DNA of 64,000 bases from Pseudoruminococcus massiliensis. GTDB lineage: Bacteria; Bacillota; Clostridia; Oscillospirales; Acutalibacteraceae. How positions within the stretch are numbered: the first letter of the stretch is position 1; the number at the start of each line of letters is the position of its first letter. The stretch covers positions 1 to 64,000 of the forward strand of contig NZ_OLMR01000002.1 in NCBI RefSeq assembly GCF_900291955.1, in the 5' to 3' direction. Shown here piece after piece: positions 52,122 through 61,775 of this stretch. The notes under the pieces were generated by a model. It ran no database searches. It was not told the origin of the DNA and worked only from the letters and a program-made list of their open reading frames with translations. Made by a program: the position numbers and the translations under genes.

Positions 52122-53516
52122 TTAACCTACAATAACCTTTCCCTCTGGAAGAATTTTTCCATTAGGATTAGCTTTTCTGCCTGAAACTGAAAGGAACAAT
52201 GCAAGTGGTCCTACTCGACCTATGAGCATAGTAAGTATCAAAATAAGTTTTGAGACAATCGAAAGATTTGCTGTGACCGATGCTGAAAGCCCTGTTGTAG
52301 AATATGCCGAGGTCGTTTCAAGTAATATATTAAACATAGATATATTCTGTTCGCTTTCTATTGCGGCAATAATGCCTGTAATGACAAGAATATATGTTAA
52401 TGATATAACTGAAATTGCAATAGCACTATTTACAACCTTCTGATTTATTTTATGCTTACCAAAAACAGTTCCGTCCTTACCTTTAAGTACGCTTATAACC
52501 GTTGCAAAAATAACAACAATAGTTGTAGTCTTAACACCGCCACCTGTTGAAACAGGTGATGCACCTATAAACATCAATATTACAGTAATAAACTTCGTCA
52601 CATCGTGAACCTGACTTAAATCAACAGCTGCAAAACCTGCTGTTCTTGAAGTTACAGACTGAAAGAATGAAACATTTATCTGTTCGGCAATGCCTCTGCC
52701 AGAAAGTGTATTGCTACACTCGCTTACGAAAAATGCAATCGCACCAAATACTATTAAAATTCCTGTTGTTATAAGCACTATTTTAGAATGATAGGAAACT
52801 TCTATACGCTTTCTCTTGCGAGTAATTTTCTCCTTAATCTGTTTCTGAAGGTCAAATACAACCAAAAACCCTATTCCACCCACTACTATCAAAAGCATAA
52901 CAATAACCGAAACATAAATATCATTCGCAAAAAGAATCATTCCTTTGCCCGGCTCAATAAATCCAAAAAGGTCAAAACCTGCATTGCAAAATGATGATAT
53001 AGCTGTAAAAATAGAAATCCATATTCCAAGCAAACCAAATTTCGGTATAAATGCAAAGCTTAACAATATTGCTCCAACAATTTCGCAAGAAAATGTCATA
53101 AGCATTATAATTTTAATCAACTTAGGAATATCTGTAATACTTCCACTTGTATACTCCTTAACAATCTGCAAATCACGCAAACCAAGCTTTTTTCTTGCAA
53201 TAAGCGTAAATGCAGAAGCAAATGTAAGCAATCCAAGTCCGCCACATTGAATCAGCACTAATATTACTGCTTGTCCAAAGTACGACCAACCAGTAAAGGT
53301 ATCACATATACTCAATCCTGTTACACAGGTCGCCGATGTTGCTGTAAATAAACAATCAATAAACGGTTTTGATACACCATCAGCAGATGAAAACGGCAGC
53401 TTTAAAAGCAAGCCACCTAAAAGCATTAAAAGTACAAAGCTCAAAACAACAAGTCTGATTGGAGTAAAGGATTTTATTTTCTTTAAAAATCCACCCTCTA
53501 TTTTTTCATTAATCAA
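52122..53516 (-). CDS. ktrB: KtrB/TrkH-family potassium uptake membrane subunit
   Basis: This is the translocating subunit of a K+ (Na+-coupled) uptake system. The 464-residue protein has four repeated M1-P-M2 units with filter segments TSATCVTGL, FCNAGFDLFG, TSRTAGFAAVD and TSAYSTTGLS. The glycines of the filters are present. A Ktr system also needs a cytoplasmic RCK subunit (KtrA), and none lies in the window. It has its own promoter and is followed after 78 bases by the TSUP pair on the same strand. Confidence 0.88.
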   Translation of the reverse strand: MINEKIEGGFLKKIKSFTPIRLVVLSFVLLMLLGGLLLKLPFSSADGVSKPFIDCLFTATSATCVTGLSICDTFTGWSYFGQAVILVLIQCGGLGLLTFASAFTLIARKKLGLRDLQIVKEYTSGSITDIPKLIKIIMLMTFSCEIVGAILLSFAFIPKFGLLGIWISIFTAISSFCNAGFDLFGFIEPGKGMILFANDIYVSVIVMLLIVVGGIGFLVVFDLQKQIKEKITRKRKRIEVSYHSKIVLITTGILIVFGAIAFFVSECSNTLSGRGIAEQINVSFFQSVTSRTAGFAAVDLSQVHDVTKFITVILMFIGASPVSTGGGVKTTTIVVIFATVISVLKGKDGTVFGKHKINQKVVNSAIAISVISLTYILVITGIIAAIESEQNISMFNILLETTSAYSTTGLSASVTANLSIVSKLILILTMLIGRVGPLALFLSVSGRKANPNGKILPEGKVIVG

Positions 53517-53570
53517 AATTTCTACCTCTCTGAATTTACAGCTATACGCATTATTTTTCTTATATGATGT

Positions 53571-53599
53571 ATAATACTACTATTATTATAAAAAATCAA
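53571..53599 (-). promoter_or_regulatory. Promoter of ktrB
   Basis: On the minus strand TTGATT (53594-53599) and TATTAT (53571-53576) have a 17-bp spacer, about 55 bases before the start codon. Confidence 0.6.
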
Positions 53600-53621
53600 G
53601 CATACTAAGAACACAAATAAA

Positions 53622-53649
53622 CAGACAGCAACTGTTAAATTGCTGTCTG
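53622..53649 (-). terminator. Terminator of the second CAP-protein gene
   Basis: A perfect 10-bp inverted repeat has arms at 53622-53631 and 53640-53649, followed on the minus strand by TTTATTTG. It begins 14 bases past the stop codon. Confidence 0.8.
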
Positions 53650-53662
53650 AATACTCATAATA

Positions 53663-55720
53663 TTATTTTGTAACTGTAATTTTGAAATACTTAGTAGCAG
53701 TCTTTCTATTTGCATCTGCAATCTTAACTGCAAATTCATACTTAATAGCTCTTACAGGCTTTTTAGTAAATGTTGCATTAGTTGTAGTTCCTGTTAAAGC
53801 TGTCCACTTAGAATCGCCTTGAGGTCTGCAATAATACTTATACTTATATGGTGCTGTTCCACCTGTTGCCTTTGCTGCAAGCTTAACAGAGCTGCCAAGC
53901 TTAATATTTGTTGCACTGATTGTTGATACATTAGAAAGTGCTGGATTAACCCATACTTTAAAATACTTAGTAGATGTTTTTCCTTTTGCATCTGCAATCT
54001 TAACTGCAAACTGATAAGTGATTGCTCTTGCAGGCTTTTTAGTAAGTGTTGCATTAGTTGTAGTTCCTGTTAAGGCTGTCCATTTAGAATCTCCCTCAGG
54101 CTTGCAATAATACTTAAATTTGTAAGGTGCTGTTCCACCTGTTGCACTTGCTGTAAGCTTAATAGAACTGCCAAGTGTAATATTTGTTGCACTAATTGTT
54201 GAAGTATTTACAAGGGGTTGAGAAATCTTTGGTATAACAGTTATATCGGTTTTATCTCCGCATACTGTACAATGATGTGATTTACTTCCTTCTGATGTAG
54301 TAGTTGGTTCAACATCTATCGTCCAATCCTTAGAATAGCTATGTGCTATTTTAGGAACAATCTCGTTCTTAGTTTCGCCACAGATAGAGCAAGTATACGA
54401 TTTGCTTCCCTCTTTAGTACAGCTTGCTGCTACATCAGATGTAAGCTTATAATCATGTTTGCATACTGCTGTAATATCAGTAGTATATGTAACTCCATTG
54501 TATGTTGCGTATACCCTCATAGTACCTAAATCTTTAGCTGTTATAAAAAGTCTTCCTGATGAAAGGTAATAATCAAAGGAATCATAACTGCCACCCAGTG
54601 ACCAAGAGAAATTCAAGGTTTTAAGTGGATTATTATAAGGCACTACTGAAATAGTATCTCCGACATATACAGTATAGTTATCCTCTTTAAAACCAAGCTC
54701 ATTATACTGGCTGTCTTTATCAAAGAGGTCGAAGAAATTAACATCATATGAGATTGATGTTGAAATACCATCCTTTTTTAGACCATTAATCTTAACACTT
54801 ACAGTATCATTTTCAGGAAATTGACCAACATTAAAAATAATACATCTATTCATACCGTAACCATCATTATTTACAGTAAGATAATTTGTTTTCATATCAG
54901 TAGATGTCTTATCAAGATGCCACGATTTATTAAGCAGCTTTGAGCTTAAATCTACCGTAATATTTTCAAGGCTTGGGTACTCATAGCTTGAATTCAGACT
55001 TACAGAGAAAGCATATCCATAGCTTGATTGTGTATAGATTTCATTTGGCATATTTTTAGGTGGCCATGTTACATAATCACCAGTAAAGCTTTCACTTCTC
55101 GTTCTGTCAAAGGCATACATTGCAGTATAGTTTTTAACAAAGCCAAAGCCAGTTTGTTTCATTGCGGGGTTAAGTACCCAGCGTCTATGACCAACTCTAT
55201 CGATATTGCTTGCGTCTGTATCTGCAACATATCCATCTATAACAGATGAAGTAATATTAGAAAAACCACTTGCAATATTAGAACTTTTTGCACCATTACT
55301 TCCAAGCTTATAAAGCTCATCAGACATTCCAGATGGTTGTGATGGATAATGCGTTAAAACATCATTTGAGGCATTAACCAAAGACGCCGCTTGAGTAGTT
55401 TCGTTATAAAAATCATTTAGCGTAACATCTGCTGGCAAACCTGCAAGGTATCTGCAAAAATTAACTGAATTAAGTGCTTGAATTCTATCATCAAGCGAAA
55501 TATCACCCATATCATATGGTTTTTTTGTTGAGTAATCTTTTGTATACTCAACATCTTTTAAAACAGAAAATTCCATTTCAGAATATTTTTGTCTAATTTC
55601 TTCCTGTGTTGGATAATCAAGTTCATATGCGCTTACATCTGTTGGTTTAGCAATAGCCGTAGCGGCAAGTAAAACAAGCGTTGTAGCTCCAATATACTTC
55701 ATTAATCTTACACCCTTCAT
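53663..55720 (-). CDS. Secreted CAP-domain protein with Cys/His repeats and Ig-like repeats
   Basis: This is a 685-residue exported protein. The signal peptide is KYIGATTLVLLAATAIAKP. Residues about 65-220 form a CAP/SCP-like domain with RIQALNSVNFCRYLAGLP and GHRRWVLNPAM. A beta-rich region (about 220-410) follows. Two repeats then carry cysteines and histidines (CKHDYKL...CTKEGSKSYTCSICGE, then HHCTVCGDK). Two nearly identical Ig-like domains of about 95 residues end the protein, each with GGTAPYKxKYYCxPxGDSKW. There is no wall anchor. The ATG at 55720 follows GGGGTG. Like the FN3-CAP protein at the other end it is extracellular; its target is unknown. Confidence 0.8.
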   Translation of the reverse strand: MKGVRLMKYIGATTLVLLAATAIAKPTDVSAYELDYPTQEEIRQKYSEMEFSVLKDVEYTKDYSTKKPYDMGDISLDDRIQALNSVNFCRYLAGLPADVTLNDFYNETTQAASLVNASNDVLTHYPSQPSGMSDELYKLGSNGAKSSNIASGFSNITSSVIDGYVADTDASNIDRVGHRRWVLNPAMKQTGFGFVKNYTAMYAFDRTRSESFTGDYVTWPPKNMPNEIYTQSSYGYAFSVSLNSSYEYPSLENITVDLSSKLLNKSWHLDKTSTDMKTNYLTVNNDGYGMNRCIIFNVGQFPENDTVSVKINGLKKDGISTSISYDVNFFDLFDKDSQYNELGFKEDNYTVYVGDTISVVPYNNPLKTLNFSWSLGGSYDSFDYYLSSGRLFITAKDLGTMRVYATYNGVTYTTDITAVCKHDYKLTSDVAASCTKEGSKSYTCSICGETKNEIVPKIAHSYSKDWTIDVEPTTTSEGSKSHHCTVCGDKTDITVIPKISQPLVNTSTISATNITLGSSIKLTASATGGTAPYKFKYYCKPEGDSKWTALTGTTTNATLTKKPARAITYQFAVKIADAKGKTSTKYFKVWVNPALSNVSTISATNIKLGSSVKLAAKATGGTAPYKYKYYCRPQGDSKWTALTGTTTNATFTKKPVRAIKYEFAVKIADANRKTATKYFKITVTK

Positions 55721-55767
55721 AATACACACCCCTTTAATTGTAAATTTACGACAATTTTATATTATAT

Positions 55768-55796
55768 ATCATACTTTATTTTATGTCTATTGTCAA
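55768..55796 (-). promoter_or_regulatory. Promoter of the second CAP-protein gene
   Basis: On the minus strand TTGACA (55791-55796) and TATGAT (55768-55773) have a 17-bp spacer, about 48 bases before the start codon. Confidence 0.65.
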
Positions 55797-55877
55797 TATA
55801 ACAATAACAATACATAAATCAGTATTAATAAAAAGTTTGAGTGAAGCTTTTTACTTCCTTACAGGAAAAATGCGAGG

Positions 55878-55892
55878 GCGAACTATGTTCGC
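55878..55892. repeat. Short palindromic element shared with 60161-60175
   Basis: The sequence GCGAACTATGTTCGC forms a 6-bp hairpin. Its reverse complement recurs near thrC with one change, and both copies have a CTTCARCTATG stretch close by. Confidence 0.55.
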
Positions 55893-55946
55893 TCAGTATC
55901 TACTTCAGCTATGGCAATTTAAAAGTGGCAATTCGCCACAAAACAC

Positions 55947-55983
55947 AACGGGCAGCATTTCAAATTCTGAAACGCTACCCGTT
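55947..55983. terminator. Terminator-like hairpin after clpX
   Basis: Arms of 15 bases at 55947-55961 and 55969-55983 pair with two mismatches, one of them G-T. The structure lies 15 bases past the clpX stop codon. Confidence 0.7.
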
Positions 55984-55997
55984 TTTATCACATCAAA

Positions 55998-57317
55998 TTA
56001 AGATGCTGTATCATTTTTTTTAGGTCTTTTTTTTGCCTTAGACTTTTTAGTTTCCGCAGGTAATGCAGTAAGCTTAGATTCATCATGCTCCACATCAGCT
56101 AAAGCACTATCTTCAACAGCCTCTTTAGTAATAATAACCTTAGTTACTGATGGGTCTGATGGAATCGCATACATAAGCGGAGTAAGAATACTCTCCATTA
56201 TAGAACGCAAACCTCTTGCACCTGTTTTTCTTTCGAGTGCCTTCTGAGCAATAGCACTTAAAGCACCCTCATCAAAATCAAGCTCTACTCCATCAAGTGC
56301 AAACAGCTTTGAATACTGCTTTATAATTGAATCCTTAGGCTCACGAAGAATCTTTACAAGAGCCTCCTCATCAAGACCATCAAGAGCTGTAATAACAGGA
56401 AGTCTGCCAACAAGTTCAGGAATAAGTCCAAACTTAACTAAATCCTGAGGAATAACCTCACTCATCCATTTAGTCTGGTCAAGCTCCTGCTTTGTCTTAA
56501 CATCAGCCATAAAGCCAAGGCTTGTAGAATCCATTCGTCTTTCAACAGTCTTTTCAAGACCTTCAAAAGCGCCACCGCAGATAAAGAGAATGTTCTTTGT
56601 GTTAATCTGAATAAACTCTTGCTGTGGGTGTTTTCTGCCTCCTTGCGGAGGTACATTAGAAACAGTTCCCTCAAGGATTTTCAGAAGTGCCTGCTGAACG
56701 CCTTCACCGCTGACATCACGAGTAATGGAGGGATTTTCTGACTTTCTTGAAATCTTGTCTATTTCGTCAACATAGATGATTCCGCATTCAGCAAGCTCAA
56801 TATCGAAATCAGCCGCCTGAATAAGTCTGAGAAGAATATTTTCAACATCTTCACCGACATAGCCTGCTTCTGTAAGAGTAGTAGCATCAGCTATTGCAAA
56901 CGGAACATCAAGTATCTTCGCAAGAGTTTGTGCGAGATAGGTTTTACCTACACCAGAAGGGCCGAGCATAAGAACATTACTCTTATTGATTGTAACATCA
57001 TCGTCAGTATCGTGTAAATTTATTCTCTTATAATGATTATAAACCGCAACTGATAAAGCAATCTTAGCCTTATCCTGACCGATAACATATTCATCAAGCT
57101 TAGCCTTAATCTCTTGTGGCTTCAAAAGATTGAATGAGCCACCTGCGAAGAAATCCTCATTTTCGTCATCGTCCTCTGCGTGCAGAATAGATGAGCAAAG
57201 CTCTACACATTCATCACAGATATATGCACCTCTGCCCTGAATCATTCTGCCGACAAGCTCCTGCGATTTTCCGCAGAATGAGCAAAGAACGGTTCTGTCA
57301 CTGCTTTTTGTAGACAT
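55998..57317 (-). CDS. clpX: ATP-dependent Clp protease ATPase subunit ClpX
   Basis: ClpX unfolds substrates and feeds them to ClpP. The 439-residue protein has the N-terminal zinc finger (CSFCGKSQE...CDECVELC), Walker [13 protein letters not shown], Walker [11 protein letters not shown] and the pore loop GYVGEDV. ClpP contact is through an IGF-type loop that is not exact here (TSLGFMADV region). A Lys-rich tail [13 protein letters not shown] extends beyond the usual end. It follows clpP by 16 bases. Confidence 0.96.
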   Translation of the reverse strand: MSTKSSDRTVLCSFCGKSQELVGRMIQGRGAYICDECVELCSSILHAEDDDENEDFFAGGSFNLLKPQEIKAKLDEYVIGQDKAKIALSVAVYNHYKRINLHDTDDDVTINKSNVLMLGPSGVGKTYLAQTLAKILDVPFAIADATTLTEAGYVGEDVENILLRLIQAADFDIELAECGIIYVDEIDKISRKSENPSITRDVSGEGVQQALLKILEGTVSNVPPQGGRKHPQQEFIQINTKNILFICGGAFEGLEKTVERRMDSTSLGFMADVKTKQELDQTKWMSEVIPQDLVKFGLIPELVGRLPVITALDGLDEEALVKILREPKDSIIKQYSKLFALDGVELDFDEGALSAIAQKALERKTGARGLRSIMESILTPLMYAIPSDPSVTKVIITKEAVEDSALADVEHDESKLTALPAETKKSKAKKRPKKNDTAS

Positions 57318-57333
57318 TCGTGAACTCCTTTAT

Positions 57334-57915
57334 TTATCTATGAGAAATAACCTTATCAATAAGACCGTATTTGAGAGCCTCATCAGCTGTCATAAAGTTA
57401 TCTCTTTCTGTATCCTTTGCGATAACATCATATGGTTGACCTGTTCTTTCGGAAAGGATAGTGTTAAGCTTTTTCTTTGTTTGGATAATATGGTCAGCAT
57501 GAATCATAATGTCTGTTGCTTGACCCTGAGCACCACCACTTGGCTGGTGAATCATAATATCAGAATTAGGAAGAGCAAGTCTTTTGCCCTTTGTGCCTGC
57601 TGCGAGCAAGAAAGCACCCATACTTGCAGCCATACCCATACAAATAGTAGAAACATCACACTTGATGTAATTCATTGTGTCATAAATAGCCATACCGTCT
57701 GTAACAGAACCACCTGGACTATTGATATAAAGACAAATATCCTTAGATGCGTCCTGTCCCTCAAGGAAAAGAAGCTGAGCGACAACAAGGCTTGCAGTTA
57801 CATTATTAACTTCCTCTGTGAGCATAATAATTCTGTCGTTTAAAAGTCTTGAATAAATATCGTAGGAACGCTCTCCTCTGCTTGTCTGTTCAATAACATA
57901 AGGTATTGTTGCCAT
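57334..57915 (-). CDS. clpP: ATP-dependent Clp protease proteolytic subunit
   Basis: ClpP is the serine peptidase barrel of the Clp system. The 193-residue protein has the catalytic Ser in [16 protein letters not shown] (about residue 97), His in [13 protein letters not shown] and Asp further on. The ATG at 57915 follows GGAGG; a GTG/ATG further up would add six residues. It lies between tig and clpX, the standard order. Confidence 0.97.
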   Translation of the reverse strand: MATIPYVIEQTSRGERSYDIYSRLLNDRIIMLTEEVNNVTASLVVAQLLFLEGQDASKDICLYINSPGGSVTDGMAIYDTMNYIKCDVSTICMGMAASMGAFLLAAGTKGKRLALPNSDIMIHQPSGGAQGQATDIMIHADHIIQTKKKLNTILSERTGQPYDVIAKDTERDNFMTADEALKYGLIDKVISHR

Positions 57916-57990
57916 ATAAAAAACCTCCTTCAAATAACGGTAATCAAAGCATAGACATTTCTAAGCTAAAATAATCAATTTATTTTGAAA

Positions 57991-59286
57991 TTATGCTTCT
58001 TCGCCAGCTGCCTCAACAGCACTCTCCTGAACGAGCTTCATAGCCTTCTCGTTCTTAACATCTTTCGCAATATCTTCAGCAGTAAATGCAGCCTTTACAC
58101 GAGCAACATCTACCTTATATGCCTCAGCAAGCTTATTGTACTCTTCTTCGATTTCTTCTTCAGAAGCGTCAATGCCCTCTGCCTCAGCAACAGCTCTGAG
58201 AGCAAGTCTTACTTTAACCTGAGCCTCTGCTCTCTCCTTATACTGCTCACGGAGTGCCTGCTCATCAAGACCTACATACTGCATATATGTGTTGATGTCA
58301 AGACCCTGTGCACGAAGGTTCATCTCGAACTCGCCAATGAAGTTGTCGATAGCATTCTCATACATAGCGTCTGGAATCTCAGCAACGAGCTTTTCAGCAA
58401 GGCTCTTAGCAACCTGATTGTTCTTATCGTTCTTAGCTTCTTCTTCACGAGCCTTAGCAAGCTTTTCCTTGACATCAGCTCTATAATCAGCAACAGTCTC
58501 AAATTCACTTACATCTTTAATAAATTCATCGTCAACCTCAGGAAGCTCACGCTTCTTGATTTCGTGGAGGTTAATCTTGAATTCGGTAGCCTTGCCAGCG
58601 AGTTCTTCTGCCTGATAATCCTCAGGGAAAGTTACATTGATTGTGAATTCCTCGCCTGCATTATGACCAACGATTTGCTCCTCAAAGCCAGGGATAAACT
58701 GACCTTCGCCGAGTGTAAGGCTGTAGTTTTCTGCCTTACCGCCATCGAAAGCTTCACCATCGAGGAAGCCTTCAAAGTCGATAACAGCTACATCGCCGTT
58801 TTCAGCTGCTCTGCCTTCAACAGTAACGAGTCTTGAGTTTCTCTCCTGAACTCTCTTAATATCGTTATCAATATCTTCTTCTGTAATCTCAAGTGACATT
58901 GGCTTATACTCAATGCCCTTATAGTTCTCAATAGAAACCTCTGGCTCTACTGTAACAGTAGCCTTAAATACAAAACCATCCTTGCCTGCATTTTCAACAT
59001 CGAGGTCAATCTTATCTCTTACGAGAGTAAGACCAGCTTCCTTAGCAGCATTCTCGAGTGCTTCAGGATAAAGGTCCTTCATAGCGTCCTCATAGAATAC
59101 CTCTGAACCATACATCTTCTCGATGATAGCTCTTGGAGCTTTGCCCTTTCTGAATCCAGGTATGTTAATTCTCTTAACTTCCTTCTTGTAAACCTTGTTA
59201 ACAGCGTTCTCGAAAGTTACGCCGTCAACTTCAACGGTAAGTTCATAACGGTTAGTTTCAACCTTGTTTGATGATTTTAATGACAT
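57991..59286 (-). CDS. tig: Trigger factor
   Basis: This is a ribosome-bound chaperone with peptidyl-prolyl isomerase activity. The 431-residue protein has the ribosome-binding signature INIPGFRKGKAPR (about residue 35) and a PPIase domain with AVIDFEGFLDGEAFDGGKAE (about 155). A helical C-terminal domain rich in Glu and Ala follows. AGGAGG precedes the ATG. It heads the tig - clpP - clpX operon. Confidence 0.96.
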   Translation of the reverse strand: MSLKSSNKVETNRYELTVEVDGVTFENAVNKVYKKEVKRINIPGFRKGKAPRAIIEKMYGSEVFYEDAMKDLYPEALENAAKEAGLTLVRDKIDLDVENAGKDGFVFKATVTVEPEVSIENYKGIEYKPMSLEITEEDIDNDIKRVQERNSRLVTVEGRAAENGDVAVIDFEGFLDGEAFDGGKAENYSLTLGEGQFIPGFEEQIVGHNAGEEFTINVTFPEDYQAEELAGKATEFKINLHEIKKRELPEVDDEFIKDVSEFETVADYRADVKEKLAKAREEEAKNDKNNQVAKSLAEKLVAEIPDAMYENAIDNFIGEFEMNLRAQGLDINTYMQYVGLDEQALREQYKERAEAQVKVRLALRAVAEAEGIDASEEEIEEEYNKLAEAYKVDVARVKAAFTAEDIAKDVKNEKAMKLVQESAVEAAGEEA

Positions 59287-59317
59287 TTAATATTCCTCCT
59301 GAAAAGCTGCAAAATAT

Positions 59318-59346
59318 AGTATATTATATCATAAGATTTCAAGCAA
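59318..59346 (-). promoter_or_regulatory. Promoter of tig-clpP-clpX
   Basis: On the minus strand TTGCTT (59341-59346) and TATACT (59318-59323) have a 17-bp spacer. An overlapping pair, TGGAAT and TATAAT, shifted by five bases is also possible. No CtsR-type operator was recognised. Confidence 0.55.
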
Positions 59347-59395
59347 TTCCATACTTTTTTGAAATTTATTTTTTATAGTTCCGAAAAAGACTTAT

Positions 59396-60082
59396 TTATA
59401 TAACTCTTATCGGGTCAAATTTGAGATAATCGGCAGAAATAAGCTTGAATTGTATTCCATACTTTTCTCCCTCGAATGCGTATCTTGCACCCGAACCATG
59501 AATATGCCCATAGAAACAGCGTTTTATTCCGCTATCAATAAGAACATTCAGGATTTCTTCACATTCAGCGTTTCCATAAATTGGCGGATAGTGCAAAAAT
59601 ACTATTGGTTCTAAATCAGTAGCCTTTGCAAGCTCAATAGATGTATTAAGTCTGCCAACCTCACGCATAAGGATTCTTTTATCCTCATCGCTTTCGGCAT
59701 CATAGAACCAGCCTCTTGAACCGCATATTGCAATTCCGTCAGCAGTAAAGCAATTATTATGCAGAATAGAAATTGTACTCCAACCCTTTTCGGCTAAATA
59801 ACGGTCCATTTTGCTTTTGGTATCCCACCAATAATCATGGTTGCCTTTTATAAAAATCTTCTTGCCAGGTAAGTTATTTATAAAGGAAAAGTCAGCGTCA
59901 GTATCCTTTAGCCTCATCGCCCAAGAAATATCGCCCGAAACAACAACTGTATCTTCATCAGAAACCGCTCTTGTCCAGTTTTCTTTGATTCGCTCAGTAT
60001 AATTATGCCAACCCTTAAAAACATCCATCGGCTTATTTGTGCCAAGCGATAAATGCAAATCAGCTATTGTAAAAACCGCCAC
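59396..60082 (-). CDS. Calcineurin-like metallophosphoesterase
   Basis: This is a 228-residue predicted phosphoesterase. It has the full metal-binding set: DLHLS near the start, GDISWAMR, GNHDYWW, and GHIHGSG near the end. Members act on nucleotides, proteins or phospholipid headgroups, and the substrate here is unknown. The GTG at 60082 is chosen because AGGAGAGGTG lies just upstream and the family sequence (V)AVFTIADLHLS begins there; an in-frame ATG at 60136 has no such site. Confidence 0.85.
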   Translation of the reverse strand: MAVFTIADLHLSLGTNKPMDVFKGWHNYTERIKENWTRAVSDEDTVVVSGDISWAMRLKDTDADFSFINNLPGKKIFIKGNHDYWWDTKSKMDRYLAEKGWSTISILHNNCFTADGIAICGSRGWFYDAESDEDKRILMREVGRLNTSIELAKATDLEPIVFLHYPPIYGNAECEEILNVLIDSGIKRCFYGHIHGSGARYAFEGEKYGIQFKLISADYLKFDPIRVI

Positions 60083-60160
60083 TTCTTCACCTCTCCTTTT
60101 AATGATATACCAAACAACATAAGATTTGTACTCCACAGCATCTATAAATCTTCTAAATGG

Positions 60161-60175
60161 GCAAACATAGTTCGC
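60161..60175. repeat. Short palindromic element shared with 55878-55892
   Basis: The reverse complement reads GCGAACTATGTTTGC, one base different from the copy upstream of clpX. It lies in the 149-base gap between thrC and the phosphoesterase gene. Confidence 0.55.
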
Positions 60176-60231
60176 ACTTACTTATTTTTGTTTTGATAAG
60201 TTAGTTACTTCAACTATGTATTGTTACTCGC

Positions 60232-61737
60232 TTATATATCGAGAGCCTTGAGAACCACATCTTTCATCTCGTCTGCTGCACAAGTTGTTGTGAAACGAAC
60301 CTCTGCATTTTCAAGCTCTGCAAGTGGCTTTGGAACTTCTGTTCCTGTAAGCTTAGAAAGCTCCTTAACTGTTGCAAATTCATCATCGCTTACGGCCTCT
60401 GGTGCGATTGAGCCAAGAACATTCTTAGCAAACTTATATGGACTTGCTGTTGATGCGATAATAGCTGGTGTTGCCTTATCGCCTGTCTTTTCAACATACT
60501 GCTCATATACATTAACTGCAACCGCTGTATGTGTATCGCAAAGATAGTGTTCCTCATCATATGTTTTCTTAATAGTAGCCTGAGTACCCTTATCATCACA
60601 AGAACCACCAAAGAACAATTCGTCAAGCTTTGCCTTTACGCTATCATCAACAGTATACTTGCCTGTTTCTGAAAGTGATTTCATATATTCGGCAACCTTA
60701 GCGTCATCATTGCCTGTGAGATGATAAAGAAGTCTTTCGAGGTTACTCGAGATAAGAATATCCATAGATGGTGACATTGTTGCATAGAAGTTTCTGTTTC
60801 TGTCGTATGTGCCTGTTGCAAGGAAATCTGTGAGAACATTATTTGCATTTGAAGCACAGATGAACTTATTTACAGGAAGTCCCATATTCATTGCGTAAAA
60901 AGCAGCAAGAATGTTACCAAAGTTACCTGTTGGAACTGTGATATTAATCTTTTCGCCATTTGCAATCTTGCCTGCGTTAATCAAATCGCAATAAGCTGAG
61001 AAATAGTATACAATCTGTGGAAGAAGTCTGCCCCAGTTGATTGAGTTTGCACTTGAGAAGAGCTTGTTATTATCAGCAAGCTGTGCCTTTATTGCATCGT
61101 TAGTGAAAATCTTTTTAACACCTGTTTGAGCGTCGTCAAAGTTACCCTTAATAGCAAAAACATTGACATTGTTGCCCTTTTGAGTTGTCATCTGACGCTT
61201 TTGCATCGGGCTTACGCCGTCAACAGGGTAGAATACCATAATCTTTGTTCCGTCAACATCTTTAAAGCCCTCAAGAGCAGCCTTACCTGTATCACCAGAA
61301 GTAGCAACAAGAATAACAGCTTCCTTGCCGTCATGAACCTTGTGCATAGACTTTGTCAAAAGATGTGGAAGAATCTGAAGTGCCATATCCTTGAAAGCAG
61401 ATGTAGGACCATGCCAAAGCTCAAGGATATACATATTCTCATCGCCATTATGAAGATAAGAAATAGGAGCAGGATTATCGCCGCCGAATTTTTCTGCGGC
61501 ATAAGCAGCGTCTACACTTTCGCTGATTTCTTCTGCTGTAAAGTCTGAAAGGAAATCTGCAAGAATTTTCTTTGCCCTGCCCTTATAATCGAGCTTAGAA
61601 AGAGCAAGAAGCTCATCAGCAGAATACTTAGGAAGCTCCTGTGGTACGAAAAGACCACCCTCCTCAGAAATACCCTGAGAAATCGCCTGAGCCGCTGTAA
61701 CAACCGTATTTTTGTTTCTGGTACTGTTATACTTCAT
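60232..61737 (-). CDS. thrC: Threonine synthase
   Basis: ThrC converts O-phosphohomoserine to threonine with PLP. The 501-residue protein is the long form. It has an N-terminal domain (YNSTRNKN...), the PLP lysine in GPTSAFKDMALQIL (about residue 112), VATSGDTGKAALEGF, and VPTGNFGNILAAFYA for phosphate binding. The ATG at 61737 follows AGAGGGA. No other threonine genes are adjacent. Confidence 0.95.
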   Translation of the reverse strand: MKYNSTRNKNTVVTAAQAISQGISEEGGLFVPQELPKYSADELLALSKLDYKGRAKKILADFLSDFTAEEISESVDAAYAAEKFGGDNPAPISYLHNGDENMYILELWHGPTSAFKDMALQILPHLLTKSMHKVHDGKEAVILVATSGDTGKAALEGFKDVDGTKIMVFYPVDGVSPMQKRQMTTQKGNNVNVFAIKGNFDDAQTGVKKIFTNDAIKAQLADNNKLFSSANSINWGRLLPQIVYYFSAYCDLINAGKIANGEKINITVPTGNFGNILAAFYAMNMGLPVNKFICASNANNVLTDFLATGTYDRNRNFYATMSPSMDILISSNLERLLYHLTGNDDAKVAEYMKSLSETGKYTVDDSVKAKLDELFFGGSCDDKGTQATIKKTYDEEHYLCDTHTAVAVNVYEQYVEKTGDKATPAIIASTASPYKFAKNVLGSIAPEAVSDDEFATVKELSKLTGTEVPKPLAELENAEVRFTTTCAADEMKDVVLKALDI

Positions 61738-61775
61738 AAAAAGTCCCTCTTTCAATTTTGTTTGTTAGCCTTCCC

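Noticed and set aside
57985-58836. 283-codon plus-strand frame opposite tig
   Set aside because: It is antisense to a clear trigger factor gene and Leu/Ser/Cys-rich, as expected from the complement of Glu/Ala/Lys codons.
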